Origin: Flavobacterium oreochromis
Lineage (GTDB): Bacteria > Bacteroidota > Bacteroidia > Flavobacteriales > Flavobacteriaceae
DNA: 64,000 bases
Assembly (NCBI RefSeq): GCF_019565455.1
Contig: NZ_CP067377.1
Location: forward strand, 1,364,001-1,428,000
Direction: 5' to 3'
How positions within the stretch are numbered: position 1 is the first letter of the stretch; each line of letters begins with the position of its first letter. Below the pieces are notes generated by a model, which saw nothing but the letters and a program-made list of their open reading frames with translations, had not been told where the DNA came from and ran no database searches. Below are positions 49,059 through 60,434 of the stretch, piece after piece. Position numbers and translations under genes: made by a program.

Positions 49059-49807
49059 ATGAAAGTGAAAACGATTTTAGTATCGCAACCTGAGCCAAAA
49101 GTTGAGAACTCGCCTTATTTTGATTTACAAAATAAGCATAAAATAAAAGTTGATTTTAGACCCTTTATTCATGTAGAAGGAGTGCCTGCTAAGGAGGTTC
49201 GCGCTCAAAAAATTGATTTGAATAATTATACAGCGATTATCTTGACTAGTAAGAATTCTGTTGACCATTTTTTTAGAGTAGCAGAAGAGATGCGTTATAA
49301 GGTTCCTGAAGATTTACGTTATTTTTGCCAGTCTGAAGCAGTAGCTTATTATCTGCAGAAGTATGTAGTTTATAGAAAAAGAAAAATTTATGTAGGACAA
49401 AAAGATTTTGCCGATATGTCTTCTTTTTTAAGAAATACAAAGATGAAAAATTTTTGTTACCTGCATCTGATAAATTAAATGCAGATGTACCTCAGACTTT
49501 AAATAATTTAAAATTAGATTGGACTCCAGGTACTTTTTATAGAACTGTAATGAGTGATTTATCAGACTTAAAAGATGTATATTATGATGTATTAGCATTT
49601 TTTAGTCCAACAGGTATTCAGTCATTGTTTAAAAATTTTCCTGATTTTAAACAAAATGATACACGTATTGCAGTATTTGGGAGTACAACTCAAAAGGAAG
49701 CTATTGATCACGGTTTGCGTATAGATATTATGGCACCAGCTCCAGGAGTACCCTCTATGACTATGGCTCTTGAAAAATATGTAGCTGAGGTAAACAAAGG
49801 AAAATAA
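49059..49807 (+). CDS. hemD: Uroporphyrinogen-III synthase
   Basis: The start ATG at 49059 is preferred to TTG at 49053. About 250 residues after repairing a break near 49440 (one A missing in RNTKDEKFLLP). HemD proteins diverge strongly; the support is VKTILVSQPEP, the ILTSKNSVDHFF segment, FFSPTGIQSLF and APAPGVPSMTMALEKYV. It cyclises hydroxymethylbilane in haem synthesis. Confidence 0.85.
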
Positions 49808-49825
49808 TTTTATAAATATTTTTTT

Positions 49826-49853
49826 AAATCCCGATTTTTTCGGGATTTTTTTT
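49826..49853 (+). terminator. Terminator after hemD
   Basis: AAATCCCGA / TCGGGATTT with a T-rich loop, followed by further T residues, 20 bp after the hemD stop. Confidence 0.8.
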
Positions 49854-49935
49854 AAATTTAGCTTAAAAGCATTTTTAAAGCTTTATACTTATTTAGATAA
49901 CGAAAATTGATTGATAATCTGCAAAATTTAAAATC

Positions 49936-50689
49936 ATGAAAGGAACGATTAGTACTATTATAAAGAATAAAATTGCAACGATTACTTTTTCGCACCCTGC
50001 TAGTAATTCATTTCCAAGTGAACAATTAAAATCATTAACAGAAGAAATTAATGCGGTTGGTAAAAATGAAGATGTTGCAGTTGTTGTTTTACAAAGCCAA
50101 GGAATAGGGGCTTTTTGTGCAGGAGCCTCTTTTGATGAATTATTGGAAGTAAATGATCTAGAAACAGGAAAAGTTTTTTTTTAGTGGATTTGCTAATGTT
50201 ATTAATGCCATGAGAAAATGTCAAAAAATAATAATAGGTAGAATTCAAGGAAAAGCAGTTGGTGGAGGAGTTGGCCTAGTATCAGCTTGTGATTATACTT
50301 TTGCTACTAATAATGCAGCTATAAAATTGTCTGAAATAGCTATAGGAATAGGACCTTTTGTAATAGAACCCGCTGTTTCAAGAAAAATAGGTAAATCAGC
50401 TATGGCAGAAATGACACTTTCACCTGCTGAATGGAAAAGCGCAGAATGGGCCGTGCAACATAAATTGTATTCTAAACTGTTTGAAAATTTAGAAACTATG
50501 GATCAAGAATTGGATAAATTCGTTATGCAATTAGCAAGTTATAATCCAGAAGCTTTATTAGAATTTAAGAGAGTTTTATGGGAAGGAACTGATCATTGGG
50601 ATGAATTGTTATATGATCGTGCAGCTATTTCTGGGAAATTAGTTTTGTCTGATTTTACTAAAAATGCGTTGAACGCCTTCAAAAAATAA
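49936..50689 (+). CDS. Enoyl-CoA hydratase/isomerase family protein
   Basis: Crotonase fold of about 250 residues. The oxyanion-hole segments are GAFCAGASFDEL and GKAVGGGVGLVSACDYTFA. A frame break near 50178 is in a run of nine T; removing one restores VFFSGFANVINAMRK. Catalytic Glu positions are not clear (LSEIAIGIGPFVIEPAVS), so the precise reaction cannot be assigned. Single gene with its own start after the hemD terminator. Confidence 0.8.
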
Positions 50690-50763
50690 ATGAAATAAAG
50701 GTTGTTGGTTAAAAAAAATAGAATAATTTATATTGTTAACCCCTTTATAAGACTAGATAAATA

Positions 50764-50792
50764 TTAGATACCCAATAAACAAGGGTATCTAA
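50764..50792. terminator. Hairpin between convergent enoyl-CoA hydratase and DUF4301 genes
   Basis: The perfect 10-bp inverted repeat TTAGATACCC / GGGTATCTAA with a nine-base loop; T runs are weak on both sides. Confidence 0.5.
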
Positions 50793-50811
50793 TATCTTTT
50801 TAAATCCCATA

Positions 50812-52350
50812 TTAATGTTCCGGTTGATGTGCTGGTTTTAAAAGGTCATTAATGGTTTTAACAGGATTAAAAGTTTCAAGAGGAACTTCTACGAAAAGAG
50901 TAATCCAGTTTGCCATACTGCCATTCCATAATCCTGGTAATTCATATGATTTGTATTGAATTCCATCTTTATTTTTTTTGACTATAAAACCAGTGTTAGG
51001 ATCCGTAAACTCTAATAAATTAAATTTATTGCCTTTGTAATCTTTTATAGAACAAACAATATCTACAGGGTTGAAGTGTGTGGCAGATTTAAAAATTGAT
51101 TTTTGTTTTTCATTTTCTAAATCAACTTGGGCTGATTCAACGATTTGTAATGTTAAGTTTCCTTTGCTGTCTTTTACCCAAAAAGGACCTCCACCTGGTT
51201 CATTTTCATTTTTAACCATTCCGCAAACACGAATAGGTCTGTTTAGGAATTGTTTTAAAATCCGGATTTGACTTTCTTCTTTGTATTCGTCAAAATCTGT
51301 GTTGATAATTATAGAAAGTTTATCCTGAATAAATTTTTTAATTTCTTCTATTAAAAGATTATCATATTTGTTTTTATCAAGCTCTCTTAAATAACTATGG
51401 CTTTTATTGCTAATTTCTAATAAAATACCAGCTAAAGCCTTTTTGTATTCTGTTATGACTTCAGTGTGATTTTGGGATACATTATCTATGTTTTTTATAA
51501 AAATAATATCAGCATTTCTTTGATTTAAATTGTAGAGTAAAGCGCCATGTCCTCCTGGTCTGAAAATAAAACTTCCATTACTGTTTTTTAATATTTTATT
51601 ATTTTTCATTAATGCAATAGAATCTGTAGAAGGGTCTTGATACGAAAAACTTGTATGTAGTTTTTCTTTTAATTCATTAGGTAACTGGTTAATTAAATCA
51701 TTAAATAATTTCTCATGTTCAATTGAAATCGTAAAATGAATGTTTCCGTTAGTGCAAGATGCGTAATGATTAGATTCTCTAAAATGTTCTTCAATAGGTG
51801 TAATAATCTTCTCCTGATGTTTGTGAAAAGGTAATACAGCTTTTGGTTTGTTGAGGAAATTAAAGTCGGGATCTTCTAATATTGTTTTAATAAAATAGTA
51901 CTTTTTCTTAGAGACAGATAATTTTTTGTATTGATTGTATTCATTAGTTAGTTTTGAAATGACCTGATCATGAAAAGGAAATTTTTCAATGCCTGCTATA
52001 AAGGTTTCTAAAGCCGTATTATTTGTACGGTTAATGTAGCCATTAATAGTTTCTTCTTCTGGGTTGAAATCAAGTATAAAATCATTTAAGAATTCAAACA
52101 TTCTAGTGGCAGCTCCTGAAGAAGGAATAAATTTTTCTAAGGTTTTATCTGTTTTGCTAGAATCAAAATGTGTAATATAATCATTTAGCTCTTTTTGAGT
52201 TAATTTTATGATGCCATTGTTTATTGTAGCAGGAGCTTCTAGTCCAGTTTTGCTAATCCCTTTTTTTAAAGAATGTATTTGTTGAATGATTAAATCAATG
52301 TTTTTTTTTTGGTTATAAAGTTCTATGAATTCATAGTTTGTGAGTCCTGC
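50812..52350 (-). CDS. DUF4301 protein
   Basis: About 510 residues typical of DUF4301 (KFIPSSGAATRMFEFL near the N-terminus, FRPGGHGALLYNLN, RVCGMVKNENEPGGGPFWV). Several motifs recall nucleotidyltransferases, but no activity is established. The frame is continuous with the upstream NadR-type kinase C-terminus and no stop or ATG separates them, so the start is uncertain; I place the boundary near 52350 where kinase similarity ends. A run of ten A near 52301-52310 could hide a stop-restoring error. Confidence 0.7.
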   Translation of the reverse strand, partial: AGLTNYEFIELYNQKKNIDLIIQQIHSLKKGISKTGLEAPATINNGIIKLTQKELNDYITHFDSSKTDKTLEKFIPSSGAATRMFEFLNDFILDFNPEEETINGYINRTNNTALETFIAGIEKFPFHDQVISKLTNEYNQYKKLSVSKKKYYFIKTILEDPDFNFLNKPKAVLPFHKHQEKIITPIEEHFRESNHYASCTNGNIHFTISIEHEKLFNDLINQLPNELKEKLHTSFSYQDPSTDSIALMKNNKILKNSNGSFIFRPGGHGALLYNLNQRNADIIFIKNIDNVSQNHTEVITEYKKALAGILLEISNKSHSYLRELDKNKYDNLLIEEIKKFIQDKLSIIINTDFDEYKEESQIRILKQFLNRPIRVCGMVKNENEPGGGPFWVKDSKGNLTLQIVESAQVDLENEKQKSIFKSATHFNPVDIVCSIKDYKGNKFNLLEFTDPNTGFIVKKNKDGIQYKSYELPGLWNGSMANWITLFVEVPLETFNPVKTINDLLKPAHQPEH

Positions 52351-52915
52351 GTTCAGTGCTTTTTCTAAGTCAGTTACAATTTTGACTGCTTTATTTAATC
52401 GTTCTTCTTTATTACCACTTATTTGGATGAAGGGTTTGTTATATTGTATTAAATTTTTTTTTGAATATTTCAAATGATAAATCTCGATATTCAGCGCTAT
52501 CTCTTAAACCATCTGCTTCCCAAGGAATATCTTTATCTGTTAAAAAATATAAATCATAGTAATGTAGATTGGCAGCCTCTTCTAGTTCAGGTGAACATTG
52601 ATTATAATAGATGTCAGAGTATACCTTGGTAACTAGAGCATTTGTATCACAAAATAGGAATTTATGTGCTTTTTTTAGTGCTTCATTTTCGATAGCAATT
52701 TGCCCAACAGCAATAGGTAATAGATCTTTTTCCTCACAAATTCGACCTTCTTTGTCTAAAATTTCCATTAAAAAATCTCTAGCATATTCTACTATCCAAG
52801 TAGTATTGAAATAGTTGGCTAAATCACGTGCTAACGTAGTTTTTCCAGTGCTTTCAGGTCCATAAGTGGTTATTCTGAGGATCTTAGTTTTTCTTTGTTT
52901 AAGATTTTCTTCCAT
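52351..52915 (-). CDS. nadR: NadR-type nicotinamide riboside kinase (AAA_28 ATPase)
   Basis: The start MEENLKQRKTK at 52915 gives a P-loop ITTYGPESTGKTTLARDLA, then VEYARDFL, LLPIAVGQI and the lid segment EADGLRDSAEYR. The C-terminal IQISGNKEERLNKAVKIV is found after repairing a break near 52445. Only the kinase domain is present (no adenylyltransferase domain). It phosphorylates nicotinamide riboside imported by PnuC, whose gene overlaps it by 46 bp on the same strand. Confidence 0.8.
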
Positions 52916-53501
52916 TCTAAATAGGCCAATATAGCTAAAAATGTGAAAATAATATATTGGATGGCAAAGATATAAAGTTCTCGTGACCAAAGAATAGGAA
53001 CTATGAGAAAATCTCCAAGAATCCATAGACTCCAACTTTCTATTTTTTTTAATGCCATGAACCACATAGCTGTGAAAAAAATGCAAGTGGTGAAAATATC
53101 AATCCAATTATTTTGGTGGATTTCAATTTTAAATAGCTTATAAATTCCAACACAAATAATACCTGTTAGTACAAACATTATAAACCCTATTAGTTTTTCT
53201 TTTTATTAGTTTGGGTAATTCGTAATGTAATTTCATTATTTGGTTTGACTTCAGCCCATTTGTACCAGCCATAAATACTCATGATTGTATAATAAATATT
53301 AATGCTCATGTCAGCCATATATTTAGCATTATACATAATGTAAACGGTTATAGTAGTAGCAATAATTCCTGTGGGAAATACTAAGTGACTTTCTTTTTTA
53401 GCAAACCATACGCTTAGGATTCCGAATATAAAAGCTATAGTTTCTAACCAAATTTGCCAATTTGGTACATTTTGATATTGTGTGAATATTTGGGTTAACA
53501 T
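52870..53501 (-). CDS. pnuC: Nicotinamide riboside transporter PnuC
   Basis: About 210 residues and seven predicted membrane helices after repairing a break near 53205 (one A missing in KKKLIGF). Family-typical segments are WQIWLETIAFIFGILSVWFAKK, NIYYTIMSIYGWYKW and ESWSLWILGDFLIVPI. It moves nicotinamide riboside across the inner membrane; the overlapping NadR-type kinase traps it. Confidence 0.92.
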
Positions 53502-54094
53502 GTATTATACTATTCTAGTTGATAAATTCATCTAATGTTGTTTCAAAGATAAATAATATCATACTTATTAAGGTTTATGTTTGTAAAGATGTTGTTTTTC
53601 TGTTGGCAAGATGTTTTGATTTTTCAGTCTTAGTTAGGCTGATGACTTTTTAAGAAATAGTTGAAAATAAGGGGTTCTGAAAGTGAAAAATAAACCTGTT
53701 TTTTATGAATCTGACGTAAGAAGTAATCTTATAATCAACATTGTGTGGTTTCTTAGAAATAAGAGAATTGTCTGTGTTTCTTATTTAAAAATGAAGATGT
53801 GGCTTATGTGTGAAATATATAGTACTGTTAAAGTAAGTTTAATTTTAGTAAAGAGTGTATTTTTTGATAAGGAGGAGGGAAATAAAGGGCCTTTAGTGAT
53901 GAATAAAAAAATAAGGCTATCTAAAATATCAATCTAACGTTTAATTTATCAGTTTAATTATAGAAAAATGATAAATATTAGTTTATATAATTCGTTTTGT
54001 TTTTCTTTTTTTAGGGATTCCTATTGATTGAGTAAAGCAAAGCGAATAAGATTGTAATTTTGAATAGCCTTATTTTTATAAGGAGGTAATATTG
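53502..54094. other. Intergenic region between pnuC and ahcY
   Basis: About 590 bp. A TATCTTTG box on the minus strand (53551-53544) could be the pnuC promoter -7 element. An 84-codon frame starting with GTG at 53683 has no recognisable features. The hairpin CCTTAT / ATAAGG near 54067-54082 could end the ahcY transcript. No riboswitch fold was recognised. Confidence 0.4.
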
Positions 54095-55410
<1,316 letters not shown>

Positions 55411-55455
55411 CTATTTAGTATATTTGTTTTAAATATTAGTTTTATAAATCGGGTA

Positions 55456-55486
55456 CAAAATTACGGATTAGTTTTTGATTTGCCAA
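55456..55486 (-). promoter_or_regulatory. ahcY promoter
   Basis: On the minus strand TTG (55486-55484) is exactly 20 bases upstream of TAATTTTG (55463-55456), a full match to the Bacteroidota sigma consensus. Transcription would start about 40 bp before the ahcY start codon. Confidence 0.7.
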
Positions 55487-55659
55487 CAGATTTATATAAA
55501 TTAATAATTGTTTTTTTATTATAACTTATTGATTATGAGTGTTTTTTGTTTTTAAAAATGATTTTGTACTCTTTGTGGTTTTGTCAAAAGAAAAAATTAA
55601 ACTTGTATTGTCTATTTTTACATGAACTCCTTACACTTTAGAAGTAAACCAGATTGAAG

Positions 55660-56310
55660 ATGCCTTTTTACAAAAAAATAGATTTTTCTGAAAGAATTAC
55701 AGTATATCTTTGGAAAATTACAGAAACTTATAATGAATTATTTGAAACCGTATCGCTAAAAGAAGAATCAATTATTCGATTGAAAAAAATGCGTTCTGAA
55801 AGTCATCAAAAAAGTTTTTTAGCTGTCAGAATGCTATTGCAACATTGTGGTTATACTGATTATGATTTGTATTATGATCAGAGAGGCAAGCCTATGCTTA
55901 ATTTAGATAATAGTAAAATACCAGTAGAGATAAGTATTAGCCATTCTAGTTCTTTTTCAGCACTTGCATTAAGTAAAGAACCTGTTGGTATTGATTTAGA
56001 AAGGATAAAAGAAAAAGTACTTCGTATAGCACCGCGTTATATGAATATGAAGCATATTGAAAGTCTTCCAATAGAAAATCAAATACAAAAAGCTACAGTT
56101 ATTTGGGGTATAAAGGAATCTATATTTAAAATTAAAAATGAGATAGGTATTAGTTTTCCGGATCATATTTTTGAAAAAACATTTAATTTAGATGATAAAC
56201 AGTGTAAAGCAGAGCTTCATTTTAATAATAAAATAGAATATTTCAGTATTGATTTTTGTGTTGTGGAAGATTATATTTTGGTTTCTGCTTTTAGGGAACA
56301 AAAGAGCTAA
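55660..56310 (+). CDS. 4'-phosphopantetheinyl transferase superfamily protein
   Basis: The start ATG at 55660 is preferred to TTG at 55654. About 216 residues with the Sfp-type magnesium motif GIDLERI and the WGIKESIFK motif (WxxKE). ISISHSSSFSALALS precedes them, as in the family. It transfers phosphopantetheine from CoA to a carrier protein. Single gene, divergent from ahcY. Confidence 0.88.
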   Translation: MPFYKKIDFSERITVYLWKITETYNELFETVSLKEESIIRLKKMRSESHQKSFLAVRMLLQHCGYTDYDLYYDQRGKPMLNLDNSKIPVEISISHSSSFSALALSKEPVGIDLERIKEKVLRIAPRYMNMKHIESLPIENQIQKATVIWGIKESIFKIKNEIGISFPDHIFEKTFNLDDKQCKAELHFNNKIEYFSIDFCVVEDYILVSAFREQKS

Positions 56311-56400
56311 ATCAGAAAAATATTAAAGAAACTTCTTCCTTTTTATAAAATATTTGATTTTGATAAAAAGATTAAATTTACCTCGTTAAATTAATTTATC

Positions 56401-57117
56401 ATGTCCATTACGATTTATGAGTCTATTTTTAACGCAAAAAAAATAAAACAAAAGTTATTAGCTATTTTAATTGATCCAGACAAGGTTGAGCTTGCTGCAT
56501 TTCATTTATTAATTAAAAAAATTAATAAGTCTCCAGCGACCCATATTTTTATTGGAGGTAGTGTTGTTCAAAATTTTATTATAGATGAATTGATAATAGA
56601 ATTAAGAAAAGAATGTAAACTACCTATATTAATTTTTCCTGGTCATCCTTCACAAATTTCGCATAAAGCAGATGGTATATTGTTTTTGAGTTTACTTTCA
56701 GGGCGTAATCCAGAATTTTTAATAGAACATCATATTAACGCAATAGATTTACTGGAAAAATCTAAATTAGAAATTATACCTACTGGTTATATTTTAATAA
56801 ATGGAGGAAAACAAACAGCAGTAGAACGTGTGAGTAAAACAACGCCTATTGCACGGAATAATATTAATTTGGCATATAAAACAGCTAAAGCAGGAGAATA
56901 TTTAGGGTGTAAACTCATTTATCTAGAGGCAGGGAGTGGTGCATTAGAAAAAGTACCAATAGAAATGATTCAGCAGATTTCTCAAAATTTAGCAATTCCT
57001 ATTATTGTTGGGGGAGGAATTCGAACAAAAAAATCAATTCAAGAATCATATCAAGCGGGTGCAGATATGATAGTTATAGGTACTGCGTTTGAAAATGACC
57101 CAAATTTTTTTGATTGA
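56401..57117 (+). CDS. Geranylgeranylglyceryl phosphate synthase (bacteroidete type)
   Basis: An intact 238-residue TIM barrel. LAILIDPDK near residue 24, IFIGGSVVQ, ILIFPGHPSQIS, TGYILINGGKQTAVERVSKT, LIYLEAGSGA and IIVGGGIRT are characteristic of the GGGP synthase/PcrB family. Bacteroidota members make an ether lipid precursor from glycerol-1-phosphate and a long prenyl diphosphate. The end-product lipid in these bacteria is not settled. Stands alone. Confidence 0.9.
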   Translation: MSITIYESIFNAKKIKQKLLAILIDPDKVELAAFHLLIKKINKSPATHIFIGGSVVQNFIIDELIIELRKECKLPILIFPGHPSQISHKADGILFLSLLSGRNPEFLIEHHINAIDLLEKSKLEIIPTGYILINGGKQTAVERVSKTTPIARNNINLAYKTAKAGEYLGCKLIYLEAGSGALEKVPIEMIQQISQNLAIPIIVGGGIRTKKSIQESYQAGADMIVIGTAFENDPNFFD

Positions 57118-58144
57118 TTCAGCCTGGTTAACAGTGTTGTTTAAATCTTATTTATTACAATCGAAAACTCAATAGTTTTAAGTTGACTCTTCGTAATTTT
57201 TATTCAATCAATTCGTTGGGCTATATAGTAGATTTACTCATATTCCTATTTATGATAAAAGAAAATTTTAATACTTTTTTTCTGGCTCAAATTTTAAGTT
57301 CCACTTAATACTCCTAGTTTTTATTATTACTATCAATAAAACCATTTTGTAGATTATTATTTCAGTAAAATTTATATCCAAAAGGTATTATTTTATTATA
57401 AAACTTTTTATTACAGTTTTAAAAATGTGTTATATATCATTTGTTCAGTAGCATGTATTAGTATGGATAAAATGATTTGATAAATACATATGAATTGCAT
57501 TTATAGATATTTACTTCTGTTTTTTTGTTGACTAAATTTTAATTAAGGTCAGAGTAGTCGGGTTTTTAAACTTTGAAAGTAATAATTATAGATTAAAACA
57601 CTAATGCTATCATGATTAATTATTGAAAAAACACAATTATTCTTTTTGTTATACTTTATTTTGCTTTCAAATAATTTATAAATAATTTTTATTTAAAGTT
57701 ATTTGTTTGGGTATAAAAAACAAAAAGCACTCAAATATAATTTATGTTAAAAAACATATAAAATTGTTATAAAAAAGTAGATTTATTAAAAAGTGTTATA
57801 TTTGTATCATGGATAATATAGTGAAGAAAATTAAATTATTGCTATTTGATCAGATGCTAGTCTTTGGTTTATACGTCAGATAAAATTTTAAGTTTTCTAG
57901 ATATTTTTCAGAAGATGAATTTAGAATAGGTAATATTTTTAGTTGATTTGAAAATAATTAATCTGAATTTCAATTTAAAACTAGAATATTACGATTGTTA
58001 ATAAAGAAGTAATATAAAATAACTAACATTATATAAAGTAGATACTTTATTGGTTTAATTTTTTATAAAAACAATAAGAATGTAATTTTTATAACAAATA
58101 AAATAAGAAATATATAGGTGAAATAATTACAAATAAATAAATAT
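57118..58144. other. Long AT-rich intergenic region upstream of the cytolysin gene
   Basis: About 1 kb without a supported gene on either strand. TATATTTG at about 57797-57804 matches the -7 consensus and faces the cytolysin gene, but is 340 bp from its start and has no well-placed TTG. No tRNA, repeat or pseudogene was recognised. Confidence 0.45.
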
Positions 58145-59817
58145 ATGAATTTTTTAAAACTAAACGCCAAATGGGCATTACTAGCCGTAATGCAATTGTC
58201 CGCTTTGAGTTGTAATAAAGAAGATGTTGCAACTAATGGATCAGATAAAGATGTAAAAGATCTTAAAAAGGAGAGTATTTACGATGGTCCTAAATCGGAA
58301 TTACAAATTAGTAAAAGAGTCATTTCATCATCACCAGATCAAGCAGGATCTTCGAGTTGTAAGACAATTGAAGAAACTTACACTAAAACATTTGATAACT
58401 TTTCAAAATTAGGTGGTGGAACTCATTTATTGTGGCCAGGAAACATCGTTCAAGGGGGAACTATTGTTTCAGGTGACCTAGCGTCTATTCCTATTGATCC
58501 AAAGGGAAGAAATACTATTGAGGTGAAAGTAGATGCTTTTTCATCTAATGAATCAAAACCATCAAGTTTGGAGGTAGAAAATCCAACTGCAGGTAAAGTA
58601 CAAGGTGCTTTAGAAAAAATATTAAACTCATATTATACATCAGGAACTAAGTTTCCTGCTAATTATGCTGTTGAAATTCAAAGAACATATGATAGTAAAC
58701 AATTACAAGTAGCGTTAGGAGTAGGTTATACAGGTCCTTCTGTAGGTTTATCAGCTAGTTTAGGTTTAAACTTTAAAAAGAATAAGACATATTATGCTGT
58801 AACACTTAAACAGAAATTCTTTAACGTATCAGTATCTGCAAAACCAGGTCTTCAGGGAGATTTTGGTTGGATAAAAAGGATTATCCAAGAGCTGAATTTG
58901 ATAAATACATCGGGACAAATAATCCAGCTGTTTATATATCATCTGTAACGTATGGTAGATTATATACTTTAGTTTATGAATCTGATGAAAGTTCTTTTGA
59001 AATGGAGCAAGCTTTAAATTTTGCATATAAAAGCCCAGCTGCTGCAATATCAGTTGATCAAAAGTTAAAATATTCTACTACATTACAAAATACAAAAGTA
59101 TATGCAAAACAATTAGGAGGTAATGCAGCTGGTGGATTAGATGCAGCATTTGGAGCATTTGCAGGAAATTTTGAAAAAGTAAGAGATTTTGTGGTAAATG
59201 GAGCAGAGGTTTCTAAAGATAATCCAGGGTATCCAATAGAGTATACAGCAGTAAATATAGAATCTAACCTTGATGCAACTATTAATGTTAGTGGATCATC
59301 TAGTTATTCAGAATGTGAGGAATCTTTATATACAACAAAAACTCTTGAAGACGCTAAGAAAGAGGTAGATAAATTACATGAAGAATATGGTTATAATAGT
59401 TGTGCTAAGATTATTATATTTAATAACACAGATAGAGAAATTATATTAAAAGATTATACGCCTTGGTATGGTAGTGGTTTCTTAAACTTGCCGCCTAGCT
59501 CTATTCCTGCTGGAAAGTATGGATACGCATTAGCTGTTAATAAATATGGTTCTACATCTGGAACATATAACCAAATTTCATATTCATTTAATGATAAAAC
59601 GGTAAGCTTTGGTACTTATGCACCTGTAGAAGCAGCTAAGACGAATAATGTTTTGGTTGATTTTAAAGGAATAACGGAACAAGAATTATACAATAATAGT
59701 GTGAGACCTTCTGTAGAAAAATTACAAGACAAAATTAGAATTAGAGGAAGTATTACTCCAAAAGCTGCACCGTATGTAAATTTTACGATTACAGGTAAGG
59801 GTAGTTACATAAACTAA
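58145..59817 (+). CDS. Cholesterol-dependent-cytolysin-like (thiol-activated cytolysin family) lipoprotein
   Basis: About 556 residues after repairing a break near 58865. A lipobox is visible (AVMQLSALSC). The CDC core is recognisable: LLWPGNIVQGGTIVSGDLASIPI, VENPTAGKVQGALEKIL, then NNPAVYISSVTYGRLYTLVYES and PGYPIEYTAVNIESN. The C-terminal domain has WYGSGFLNLPPSSIPAGKYG, but the Trp-rich undecapeptide of Gram-positive cytolysins is not present, as in other Bacteroidota CDC-like proteins. It may form pores against eukaryotic or bacterial membranes or require a partner. Confidence 0.85.
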
Positions 59818-59853
59818 TATATCATCTTTAATATCTATAATTTAAATATAGAG

Positions 59854-59886
59854 AAAACCTGTGCAAAATCTGTGCAGGTTTTTTTA
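59854..59886 (+). terminator. Terminator after the cytolysin gene
   Basis: AAAACCTG / CAGGTTTT around a 13-base loop followed by a T run, about 40 bp after the stop codon. Confidence 0.75.
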
Positions 59887-59887
59887 T

Positions 59888-60347
59888 TTATAATGACAAC
59901 ACGTACACTAATCATAAGAGTAATAAATATAAATTAAATGTTTTATGTTCAGAACTAGTATGGAAGATTTATAGAGTAGAATAATTAATCTAAATAGAAA
60001 AATTAATTTTTAAGATTATGGTTGATAAATAAAAAAATGAGACAAAAAATCTTTTCTAACAAGGAAACCTCCTTTTTACCCTTTTTGTAAAAATAAAGGG
60101 TTATTTAGATTTTATGAATTATTATTTAATAAGTATTTTGTTAATTACTCTAGTAGGAATCAGTATTTTAGTTATTTAGAGATAGACTAGAAAAATAATT
60201 ATATCGTAAAATATTATTTTTTCATGGTCATAATTTAAAAGGAGCAATAAAATCTGAACTTATACAAAAAGAGATGAAGGATTTTGTATGAATTTTAAAA
60301 TAGATTAGTTAACGTTTTTGAGAATCAGATTTTTAATAGTTTTATTG
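59888..60347. other. Gene-free stretch between cytolysin terminator and tRNA-Ser
   Basis: About 460 bp of AT-rich sequence; no ORF with family features, no RNA gene recognised. A G-poor hairpin-like AAGGAAACCTCCTTTT occurs near 60061-60076. Confidence 0.4.
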
Positions 60348-60434
60348 CAGAGAGGAAGGGATTCGAACCCTCGATGCAGTTACCCACATACAAACTTTCC
60401 AGGCTTGCTCCTTCAACCACTCGGACACCTCTCT
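60348..60434 (-). tRNA. tRNA-Ser (GGA anticodon)
   Basis: On the minus strand the acceptor stem AGAGAGG pairs with CCTCTCT. The anticodon arm is CAAGC CTGGAAA GTTTG with anticodon GGA, reading UCC/UCU. A long class II variable arm (GTATGTGGGTAACTGCATC) and the T arm GAGGG TTCGAAT CCCTT follow. The discriminator is G; the next bases are CA, so the full CCA is not encoded. The 5' end is the base right after the ansA stop codon. Confidence 0.95.

Noticed and set aside
53502..53560. Riboswitch upstream of pnuC
   Set aside because: The stretch from promoter to start is about 40 bases and shows no conserved TPP or NAD-type riboswitch core.
53683..53937. 84-codon + frame starting with GTG
   Set aside because: No promoter, no recognisable features, composition like the surrounding non-coding DNA.
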